From JAZNLR01 sp045579195 (GTDB taxonomy: Bacteria > Bacillota > Clostridia > Christensenellales > CAMQZB01): a stretch of 30,349 nucleotides of DNA. Each line of letters starts with the position of its first letter. The first letter of the stretch is position 1. The DNA is taken from positions 1-30,349 of the forward strand of contig JAZNLR010000129.1 of the NCBI GenBank assembly GCA_045579195.1, written 5' to 3'. The position numbers and the translations under genes are program-made. Shown piece after piece: positions 16,156 to 23,549 of the stretch. The notes beneath the pieces are model-generated. The model saw nothing but the letters and a program-made list of their open reading frames with translations. It was not told the origin of the DNA and did not search any database.

Positions 16156-18624
16156 TTAAATTCCCTGGAACGTAACGATGGTTCCACGCGTTAAGTGCCG
16201 GAACGCGCTGACGACTGCAGGCGGGCGCTTGCTTCCGTCAAAGCTCCTTCCCCGTGTTGTGCGGTTTTCAATTCCGACGTCTTCCGTGAAGATGCTGACC
16301 GTGCGATCATCCTCCGTGATGAGAGCGATTTCATACGGCATCGTGACATGTGAAACATAGATCACCTTGCTGTCCTCTGTTCTCAAATCACAGATCTTCA
16401 CGCCCTTGCGATAACGCACGGAGATGTCCAGCGTGGAGACGATCACGCGCTTGATCATTCCCTCGTTGGTGAGAACCAAAACCTCGCCCTCTGCGGGGAT
16501 CTGAGACGCGAACACGACCTTATCCTTGTCGTTTAAGTTGATTCCGCGAACGCCGACGGAAACGCGACCCTGTTGCGGGATGTCCGTCTTTTCGATGTTG
16601 AGGCTCATTCCCTCTTCGGTGACAAAGAGAATGCTCGTGTCCTCCGCGTCGCGCTCGACGGAGAGAACCTCGTCCTCATCGCGGATCTTGATCGCGAGGA
16701 AGCTCGTCTTCTTCACGCCATACTCCGAAAATGCGCTTCTCTTGACCATTCCTTCTTTCGTGCAAAAAATGAGGTCACCGGTCGGCAACTCTTCCGTGAC
16801 GGGGAAGATTGCAACGATCTTTTCACCGCTCACCGCCTCCGGTGCAAGGGACTTGAGAGTTACGCCGCGGTCTTTCCACTTGGATTCCGGGATGTCTGCC
16901 GCGGAGATGCGGAAGCAGTTTCCGCGCGACGAGAACATCAAAAGAATGTGATCGGTTTGGGTTTCGATAAGAATGGGCGTAATGTCCGCAAGCTTACTCT
17001 TCTCCGAAAGGTTCCTATTCGCCTTCGTGAACGCAAGCTGGGAGGCGCGTTTGATTCTGCCCTCAGCGGTGACAGCGATCACGCAATCCTCAAGGGGCGC
17101 TTCGTCGTCCTCGCTCGGGACGGCAATCTCTTCCCCTGCGCCCACGATCTCACTACGGCGCGGATCGGCATATTTCTTGCGAATGGCAAGAAGTTCGTGC
17201 TTCAAAACAGCTTTGAGCTCCGAGCTCTCGTTCAGAATCTTCAAGAACTGCGCAATCTGTGCACGCAAGTCTGCAAGCTCATTTTCAAGGCTGATGATCT
17301 CAAGCTTGGTCAAACGCGCAAGACGGAGATCCAAAATTGCCTGTGCCTGGCGCTCGCTGAGTGCAAAGCGGTTCATCAATGCCGTTCTTGCAATCGCAAC
17401 GGATTCGCTCTTGCGGATGATGGCAATGATTTCGTCGATGTTGTTGACCGCAACGATCAAACCGTCGAGAACGTGCTCGCGTTCGCGTGCTCGATCGAGG
17501 TCAAACTTCGTTCTGCGTGTGATGATCTCCTTCTGGTAACGAACGTAATGCCCGATGATGTCCAAAAGGCCAAGCTGTTGCGGCTTTCCGTTTGCGATCG
17601 CGACCATGTTGATATTGAACGCGCGTTCAAGATCGGTCTTTGCAAACAGTTTTTCCAAAATGGGCTTCGGGTCGACGTCACGCTTGACGCGAACGACCGC
17701 GCGCATACCGTTGCGGTCGGATTCGTCCACGATCTCGCTGATGCCACCGAAGGATTCCTTGTCCGTCTCGCGGAGCTCGGAAATTTTCTTTAAGAGGTTT
17801 TCCTTGTTGACCTGGAAGGGAAGCTCTGTGATGACGATGTTGCGCTTTTCATATTCGCCGATCTCGATGTGCGCCTTTGCGCGCATAATCACGCGGCCCT
17901 TTCCGGTTGCATACGCACGCTCCAGATCCTCACCGATGATGAGGTATCCACCCGTCGGGAAGTCGGGCGCTTTGACGTGCTTCATCATCTCCTTCAACGA
18001 GATGCGCGGATTTTCAAGATACGCAATGACGCCGTCTATGACCTCACCCAAGTTATGAGTTGGGATGCTGGTCGCAAGACCGACCGCGATTCCTGTTGCG
18101 CCGTTGACGAGTAAGTTCGGGAATCTTCCGGGCAGCGTGTCCGGTTCCTTCATGGTGTCGTCAAAGTTGAGGGAGAAATCCACTGTGTTCTTCTCAAGAT
18201 CACGGAGCATTTCCTCTGCAAGGGGCGCAAGACGGGCTTCTGTATAACGCATTGCAGCCGCGGAGTCCCCGTCGATCGAACCGAAGTTTCCGTGGCCCTC
18301 GACGAGCGTGTTTCTCATATTAAACGGCTGCGCCATACGGACCATCGCCTCATACACCGAGGAATCGCCGTGCGGATGATACTTACCGAGGCAGTCCCCA
18401 ACGATACGCGCAGACTTTCTGAACGGCTTGTCAGACTGCAAGCCGAGCTCCATCATCGTGTAAAGGATGCGGCGCTGAACGGGCTTTAATCCGTCCTCCA
18501 CGCGCGGCAAAGCGCGGTCCAAAATGACGTGCTCTGCGTACGGCATCATAGACTCATGCAACACGTCTTCCATGTTGCGAATGTGCACCGAGCGGGCGTA
18601 AATAAAATCTTTCTGGTTTGCCAT
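16156..18624 (-). CDS. parC: Type IIA DNA topoisomerase subunit A (GyrA/ParC; ParC-like by its lost GyrA box)
   Basis: An 822-residue DNA breakage-reunion subunit. The winged-helix region reads KYHPHGDSSVYEAMVRMAQPF, and catalytic Tyr is in AAAMRYTEARL (about residue 130). The quinolone pocket has Ser and Glu at the positions of ParC S80/E84, so no resistance change is seen. The C-terminal beta-pinwheel is present, but the GyrA box is replaced by PQQGRVSVGVRG instead of Q-R-R-G-G-[RK]-G, which argues against negative supercoiling and for topoisomerase IV-like decatenation. Gyrase would then be encoded elsewhere. It starts 3 bases after the B-subunit stop, with AAGGGGG inside the upstream gene. 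A divergent gyrA remains possible. Confidence 0.82.
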   Translation of the reverse strand: MANQKDFIYARSVHIRNMEDVLHESMMPYAEHVILDRALPRVEDGLKPVQRRILYTMMELGLQSDKPFRKSARIVGDCLGKYHPHGDSSVYEAMVRMAQPFNMRNTLVEGHGNFGSIDGDSAAAMRYTEARLAPLAEEMLRDLEKNTVDFSLNFDDTMKEPDTLPGRFPNLLVNGATGIAVGLATSIPTHNLGEVIDGVIAYLENPRISLKEMMKHVKAPDFPTGGYLIIGEDLERAYATGKGRVIMRAKAHIEIGEYEKRNIVITELPFQVNKENLLKKISELRETDKESFGGISEIVDESDRNGMRAVVRVKRDVDPKPILEKLFAKTDLERAFNINMVAIANGKPQQLGLLDIIGHYVRYQKEIITRRTKFDLDRAREREHVLDGLIVAVNNIDEIIAIIRKSESVAIARTALMNRFALSERQAQAILDLRLARLTKLEIISLENELADLRAQIAQFLKILNESSELKAVLKHELLAIRKKYADPRRSEIVGAGEEIAVPSEDDEAPLEDCVIAVTAEGRIKRASQLAFTKANRNLSEKSKLADITPILIETQTDHILLMFSSRGNCFRISAADIPESKWKDRGVTLKSLAPEAVSGEKIVAIFPVTEELPTGDLIFCTKEGMVKRSAFSEYGVKKTSFLAIKIRDEDEVLSVERDAEDTSILFVTEEGMSLNIEKTDIPQQGRVSVGVRGINLNDKDKVVFASQIPAEGEVLVLTNEGMIKRVIVSTLDISVRYRKGVKICDLRTEDSKVIYVSHVTMPYEIALITEDDRTVSIFTEDVGIENRTTRGRSFDGSKRPPAVVSAFRHLTRGTIVTFQGI

Positions 18625-18627
18625 GGC

Positions 18628-20604
18628 TTACACCCCCTTCGTTTCAACCTTCGCGTGTTTTGCAAAGGTGTCAACTTTGTTGAAGTTGGCATTTTCCGCG
18701 ATGTACTGCTTGCGAAGCTCGATCGCATCCCCCATCAATGTGGTGATGAGTTTTTCCACCTCGGCCGCATCTTCCAGCGTGACCTGCATCAAGGAGCGCT
18801 TGTCCGGATCCATCGTGGTGTCCCACAGCTGTTCGGGGTTCATCTCACCGAGTCCTTTATAGCGCTGGATGGAATATCCCTTGCCCACCGCCTTGATTGC
18901 GGACTCCAGTTCGCTGTCATCGTAAGCATAGCGGACAAAGTCCTTCTTCCAAACCTTATAAAGCGGGGGCATTCCGATATAGACGTTGCCGTTGATGATG
19001 AGCTCCTTCATATAGCGGAAGAAGAAGGTCAACAAAATCGCGCGGATGTGTGCGCCGTCCTGGTCGGCATCCGCGAGGATAATGATCTTGTGGAACTTGA
19101 GGGAATCAAGCTCAAAGTCCTCCCCGATGCCCGTTCCGAGCGCGGAGATGATGGTTCGGATCTCCTCGTTTGCAAGAACCTGATCGATGCGCTTTTTCTC
19201 GGCGTTAAGCGGCTTTCCGCGCAGCGGCAAGATCGCCTGGAAATGACGGTCACGCGCCTGCTTTGCGCTTCCGCCTGCGGAATCGCCCTCAACGATAAAC
19301 AGCTCGTTGAGCTCTGCACGCCTTCCCGTGCAACCGGCAAGCTTTCCGACGAGAACGGTGTTCTCAATGCTCTTGGTCTGACGAATGATCTCCTTTGCCT
19401 TGCGTGCAGCTTCACGCGCTTTTGCAGCGCCCTGCGCCTTGGCGATGATGGCTTCGAAGGCCTTCTTGCTTCCCTTTGTTTCGAGGAAGGCCGCAATGCC
19501 TGCCGCCATAATGCTCTCGACGGCGGGGCGCGCTTCGGGGTTTCCAAGCTTCGTCTTCGTCTGACCTTCGAACTCAATGTCGTTCATCTTGACCGAAATG
19601 ACGGCAGTCAAGCCCTCTTTCAAGTCATCACCGATGAAATTTTGATCCTTTTCTTTTAAGATGTTGTTCTTGCGTGCGTAATCATTGACCGCTTTGGTGA
19701 GCGCGGAGCGGAAGCCCGTTTCGTGCGTTCCACCCTCGGTCGTGGGGATGTTGTTGACGTAAGAACAGACGGTGTCGGTATACGAATCGTTGAACTGAAT
19801 CGCAATTTCCGCCGCGATCTTCTCGGTTTTTCCCGAGATATAGATGGGCTCGTTATATAAGACGCTCTTCGCATCGTTTAAGTACTTCACGAAGTCCACG
19901 ACGCCACCGCCGTAGCAGTACTCTCGGGTGCGATACCCATCCTCGCGCTTTACTCGCTTGTCCGTAAGGAGAATCTTGACACCGCGCGTCAAAAACGCAA
20001 GTTCTTTGAGCCTTCTTGAAACCGTTTCAAAGATGAACACGGTGTCTTCAAAGACGCGCTCATCAGGCATAAACGTGATGGTCGTTCCGTGCCCCTTCGT
20101 CTTGCCGGGCAACTTCTTCAAGGGAGCGACCGCCGTTCCGGGGTGGACCTTTCCTCCCTCTTCCTTCGCGACAAACTCCATTTCATAAATTCCGCCGTCC
20201 TTTTCGACGTGCACTTTCAGCCAGCGCGAAAGAGCGTTCGTGACGCTCGCTCCAACGCCATGCAGTCCACCGGAATACGAATAATTTGACGTGTTAAACT
20301 TTCCGCCTGCGTGCAGCTGGGTGAAGACGACTTCCACGCCCGAAACGCCAAGTTTCGGATGCTTGTCCACGGGGATGCCGCGGCCATCATCAGAAACGGT
20401 CGCGCTTCCATCTTCATTCAGCGTCACCGAAACGGTTTTCGCAAACCCGTTGACAGCCTCGTCCATTGCATTGTCAACGATTTCCCAAAGGATATGGTGC
20501 AAGCCTTTGATTCCCGTCGTGCCAATGTACATTCCGGGGCGCAGGCGAACCGCGTCCAGGCCTTCCAGCACTTCGATATTCGATGCATCGTAATTCTTTG
20601 CCAT
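18628..20604 (-). CDS. parE: Type IIA DNA topoisomerase subunit B (ParE/GyrB ATPase)
   Basis: A 658-residue ATP-driven clamp subunit. The GHKL ATPase domain shows EIVDNAMDEA, DDGRGIPVD and GGLHGVGASVTNALS. The transducer domain follows, then the TOPRIM domain with FIVEGDSAGGSA and the acidic triad LADADQDGAHI. The C-terminal RYKGLGEMNPEQLWDTTMDP is shared with GyrB and ParE. The TOPRIM motif DADQDG differs from the usual TDADVDG/TDADTDG. The ATG follows AAGGAG by 7 bases. No dnaA, dnaN or recF is adjacent, unlike the usual gyrB locus, which together with the ParC-like partner favours topoisomerase IV. Confidence 0.85.
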   Translation of the reverse strand: MAKNYDASNIEVLEGLDAVRLRPGMYIGTTGIKGLHHILWEIVDNAMDEAVNGFAKTVSVTLNEDGSATVSDDGRGIPVDKHPKLGVSGVEVVFTQLHAGGKFNTSNYSYSGGLHGVGASVTNALSRWLKVHVEKDGGIYEMEFVAKEEGGKVHPGTAVAPLKKLPGKTKGHGTTITFMPDERVFEDTVFIFETVSRRLKELAFLTRGVKILLTDKRVKREDGYRTREYCYGGGVVDFVKYLNDAKSVLYNEPIYISGKTEKIAAEIAIQFNDSYTDTVCSYVNNIPTTEGGTHETGFRSALTKAVNDYARKNNILKEKDQNFIGDDLKEGLTAVISVKMNDIEFEGQTKTKLGNPEARPAVESIMAAGIAAFLETKGSKKAFEAIIAKAQGAAKAREAARKAKEIIRQTKSIENTVLVGKLAGCTGRRAELNELFIVEGDSAGGSAKQARDRHFQAILPLRGKPLNAEKKRIDQVLANEEIRTIISALGTGIGEDFELDSLKFHKIIILADADQDGAHIRAILLTFFFRYMKELIINGNVYIGMPPLYKVWKKDFVRYAYDDSELESAIKAVGKGYSIQRYKGLGEMNPEQLWDTTMDPDKRSLMQVTLEDAAEVEKLITTLMGDAIELRKQYIAENANFNKVDTFAKHAKVETKGV

Positions 20605-20704
20605 TTGCTCTCCTTGTCGTACGCTTCATTTTTCGCGCTTACACTAAGCGCTTTGAAAGGGCAGTTGAACGCGAGAAATCTTCACGTTTGCACTGTTATA
20701 TTTT

Positions 20705-20732
20705 ATTATATCATAAAACTCTCCATTTTCAA
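20705..20732 (-). promoter_or_regulatory. Promoter of the topoisomerase operon
   Basis: Minus strand TTGAAA (20732-20727), a 16-base spacer, perfect TATAAT (20710-20705). It gives a leader of about 95 bases before the ATG at 20604. Confidence 0.62.
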
Positions 20733-20758
20733 AGTATTTCACAATATTTTGCGGTTCA

Positions 20759-20787
20759 TTGCCTTGGAAAAGCCCAAGATGTATAAT
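20759..20787 (+). promoter_or_regulatory. Promoter of murG, divergent from the topoisomerase promoter
   Basis: TTGCCT (20759-20764), 17-base spacer, perfect TATAAT (20782-20787). Its -35 is 26 bases from the opposing -35. Confidence 0.58.
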
Positions 20788-20818
20788 TCGACGCCCTTCG
20801 CAATACACTAAAACCGTC

Positions 20819-20834
20819 TCGGGCGCGCGCCCGA
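20819..20834. promoter_or_regulatory. Perfect 16-bp GC-rich palindrome in the murG leader
   Basis: TCGGGCGCGCGCCCGA is fully self-complementary and lies about 25 bases after the predicted murG transcript start and 14 bases before its GGAGG site. It could be an operator or an RNA hairpin; there is no U tract after it, so it is not a standard terminator. Confidence 0.5.
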
Positions 20835-20857
20835 AAAACGTGCTTTTGGAGGATTTT

Positions 20858-21922
20858 ATGAAAATCGCCTTAACAGGCGGAGGAACAGCAGGCCACGTCA
20901 CGCCGTGCTTGAGCCTTCTGCCCTACTTAAAACGCAGCTTTTCTCACGTGTTTTACGTTGGATCCAAAACAGGAATTGAGCGAGAACTCGTCCGCGACAT
21001 TCCCTTTTACCCTGTCAGCTGTGCACGGCTTCGGCGTGCGATCTGTCTTGAAAACCTGAAGATCCCCTTTTCTCTGTTGCGCGGAATCCGCGAGGCAAAA
21101 GCACTTTTCTTGCGCGAGCGACCGGACGTTCTCTTCTCCAAGGGCGGATTCGTTGCCGTTCCTGCCGTTTTGGCAGCGCAACAACTTGGCATTCCCGTCG
21201 TCCTGCATGAATCCGACCGCACCATGGGGCTTGCAAATCGCATCTCCGCAAAGCGTGCAACCAGAATTCTGACGACGTTTGCGGAGACCGCAAAAAGCGA
21301 AAAGTTCCTCTTCACGGGGCCACCCATCCGCCGCACTCTCTACGACGGCTCGCGCGCCCGTGCACTTGCCAAGCTCAACCTTCCCGACCGCCCCACTGTT
21401 CTCGTCACAGGCGGAAGCATCGGAAGCCGCGCGATCAACGCTGCAACAAGGGAGATCCTTCCGAAGCTCACAGAGGAATTCAACGTCATCCACCTGACCG
21501 GAAAAGACCCAACTTTCTGCCCCGAGCAGTTTGGCTATGCCGCGCTCTCATTTACGCCCGATATTGCAGACCTCTTTGCCGCAAGCGATATTGCGGTCAC
21601 TCGCGGCGGTTCAAACACGCTTTGCGAGCTTCTTGCGCTCGGCATTCCCTCCCTCATCATTCCCCTTCCAAAGGGAGAATCCCGTGGAGATCAGGTGGAA
21701 AACGCACATTCGTTTGCAAGCCGTGGGTTTGCAGAAGTTCTCTTGGAAAAGGACCTCTCTCCTGAAGCCTTGCTTCGTTCGATCCGGTCGACCTTTGAAA
21801 ATCGTGAAAATCTTCGGTCAGCGATGCTCTCTTGCCCCACACGGGACGGTACGGCGGCAATCGTTCGCGAAATAGAAAAAGCGGCGGGCATCCCCTCGCG
21901 TGCGCACGCGCGCGTTTTTTAA
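20858..21922 (+). CDS. murG: UDP-GlcNAc:lipid I N-acetylglucosaminyltransferase MurG
   Basis: A 354-residue GT28 glycosyltransferase at the inner face of the membrane that adds GlcNAc to lipid I, giving lipid II for peptidoglycan. The N-terminal glycine loop is TGGGTAGHVTP (about 6-16); HESDRTMGLANRI is the acceptor-side motif; VTGGSIGSRAIN and TRGGSNTLCELLALG-[IL]-PSL build the UDP-GlcNAc site. Length is typical. The ATG at 20858 follows GGAGG by 5 bases. MurG is usually in the division/cell wall cluster; here it is a single-gene transcript with its own promoter and terminator. Confidence 0.95.
   Translation: MKIALTGGGTAGHVTPCLSLLPYLKRSFSHVFYVGSKTGIERELVRDIPFYPVSCARLRRAICLENLKIPFSLLRGIREAKALFLRERPDVLFSKGGFVAVPAVLAAQQLGIPVVLHESDRTMGLANRISAKRATRILTTFAETAKSEKFLFTGPPIRRTLYDGSRARALAKLNLPDRPTVLVTGGSIGSRAINAATREILPKLTEEFNVIHLTGKDPTFCPEQFGYAALSFTPDIADLFAASDIAVTRGGSNTLCELLALGIPSLIIPLPKGESRGDQVENAHSFASRGFAEVLLEKDLSPEALLRSIRSTFENRENLRSAMLSCPTRDGTAAIVREIEKAAGIPSRAHARVF
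21897..21920 (+). terminator. Terminator embedded in the last codons of murG
   Basis: CGCGTG (21897-21902) pairs with CGCGCG (21909-21914, one G-T pair), followed directly by six T (21915-21920), the last of which begins the TAA stop. The stem codes for the final residues before the stop. Confidence 0.55.
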
Positions 21923-22043
21923 GTTGGATTCAAGCGCTCTTTCCCGAAACTTCGCGAACCCTGTCGAACTTCGCCGTTCACTCCTTTTTCACGCCTTGCT
22001 CGTGCTATCCTTTTGCAGATAGAACAAAAAAAAGGAGCACCTT

Positions 22044-23498
22044 ATGAAACAGTCCGTTTCCCCTTGGAAGGCATACGTCCCCGTTTTGTGGACGGTCTTC
22101 ATCATCGCCCTCATCTTCACCTGCATCGGAATTGCCGTCTTCCGCGGCGAAAACACAACTGACCTCCCCGATGAAACGCCGACGGGCGGAGAAGAAATCT
22201 CATTTGAGCTCCCACGCGACCCGAAGCTCTCGATGCATCCGAACGCACGCTGGGCTCAGAGCCTCGGCGGAAGCGGAACAGACGTTGCTGCAGGTGTGAT
22301 CGCGCTCGAGCACTTTTATGTCTTTGGAACGACCACTTCCACCGATCACGATCTTCTCGGAAGCGGACAGCGTGACATCTTCCTTGCGTGCGTGGACAAG
22401 AACGGCGTGATGCAAAAAGCACGCACCTTTGGCAAAGATGGCGATGATGACGTCTTTGACGCAAAGCCCTTTTCAGACATTTTGGGAGGCGGTGGCTCAG
22501 GCATCCTTCTCGCCTCATCCAACGCGCAAACGCCATCCGCAATTTCCCTTTATACGATCTCTCCTGACCTTGAAACCGTCAACAGCGCGGACTTTCACTT
22601 CCGTGGCACAGTCACATCACTTAAGCTTCAGGTGACGACAAACGGTTTTGCCCTTTTTCTCACGGGAACGGACGGGCTGAACCGCGCGTGTGCTTCCGTT
22701 CTTTTCGTGACATTTGACCTCCGCCTTGCTTGGGAAAAGGAGCTTCCGAACATTTCCCCCTGCTCCATCGTAGACGCGCTCGATTTTCAAACCTCTTTCC
22801 TGCTTCTCGTGAACTTCTCGGGCGCACAGAGCAACTCCTTTGGCTTGCTTTCGTTGCAATATGACAGCGAAAAGCCCGCAAACGCCTTTTCCGTTTCCAC
22901 CTTTTCGGGAAACGACAACCGTTCGGCGCTTCAGCTTCTCCCCTCGAAAGACGGATTTTACATCCTCTTTTCCTCGGTGGAAAACTCAGTGAAACGGCTC
23001 AAAGTCCTAGCGCTCACCCCCGCGCTCGAAACCCGATTTTTGCACGTTGTTTCGGGCGAGAATCACGATTCCGGCCTACTAGTCTCCGACCTTCGAACAG
23101 ACGTGAACGGTGGATTTTACGTTCTTGCAACAAAGTCAGACAGCCACTCTTATCAAACCACGCTGTCATACGTCTCTCTGCACGGTGATTTGACATACGA
23201 AAACAGCACGCTCTTTGCAGGAAGCAAGCCTGTGAACGTTTTTTACGGCAACTCCGCCCTCGCCATCGCCTCGGTCACGCACGCATCGGGCGGTGCGGAC
23301 GTTCTTCTCGTCGAGCTTCTCGCAGATCGGTCTACCCGCGCCTTCCGCTTCGGCGGAAGCGGCGCTGACACGCCTGTTCGCATCTTCGAAAGCGAACGAG
23401 GTCTTCTCCTTCTTGCAAACACTACCTCGGAAGACGGAGAAACGCCCTATTCCTTTGGCAAGAGCGACGTCCTTCTTCTCTCTCTTTCCCTTGATTAA
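22044..23498 (+). CDS. Membrane-anchored extracytoplasmic protein, probable beta-propeller
   Basis: A 484-residue protein with one N-terminal membrane anchor (about 12-33), a short Pro/Glu linker, and a long beta-rich domain outside the cell. WAQSLGGSGTDVAAG near the start and RFGGSGADTPVRI near the end are the kind of F/L-GGSG-x-D motif that marks blades in surface propeller proteins, which suggests the ends meet to close a propeller. No catalytic motif is visible and I do not recognise a named family. The ATG follows AAAAGGAG. A perfect palindromic terminator follows. Confidence 0.65.
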   Translation: MKQSVSPWKAYVPVLWTVFIIALIFTCIGIAVFRGENTTDLPDETPTGGEEISFELPRDPKLSMHPNARWAQSLGGSGTDVAAGVIALEHFYVFGTTTSTDHDLLGSGQRDIFLACVDKNGVMQKARTFGKDGDDDVFDAKPFSDILGGGGSGILLASSNAQTPSAISLYTISPDLETVNSADFHFRGTVTSLKLQVTTNGFALFLTGTDGLNRACASVLFVTFDLRLAWEKELPNISPCSIVDALDFQTSFLLLVNFSGAQSNSFGLLSLQYDSEKPANAFSVSTFSGNDNRSALQLLPSKDGFYILFSSVENSVKRLKVLALTPALETRFLHVVSGENHDSGLLVSDLRTDVNGGFYVLATKSDSHSYQTTLSYVSLHGDLTYENSTLFAGSKPVNVFYGNSALAIASVTHASGGADVLLVELLADRSTRAFRFGGSGADTPVRIFESERGLLLLANTTSEDGETPYSFGKSDVLLLSLSLD

Positions 23499-23503
23499 AA
23501 AAG

Positions 23504-23533
23504 AAAAACCCGATGGGATCCCATCGGGTTTTT
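23504..23533. terminator. Bidirectional intrinsic terminator (perfect 30-base palindrome)
   Basis: A run of five A, then CCCGATGGG and its exact complement, then five T, symmetrical about 23518/23519. It serves both convergent genes. Confidence 0.92.
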
Positions 23534-23549
23534 GATTGTCTTTTTTCAA

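Noticed and set aside
16573..17793. 406-codon plus-strand open frame
   Set aside because: Antisense to the well-supported topoisomerase A subunit; no recognisable domain.
18529..19659. 376-codon plus-strand open frame
   Set aside because: Antisense to the topoisomerase B subunit and overlapping the A/B junction; no domain or ribosome binding site.
20819..20834. Terminator in the murG leader
   Set aside because: The palindrome is strong but is followed by A-rich sequence, not a T tract, so it is listed only as a regulatory candidate.
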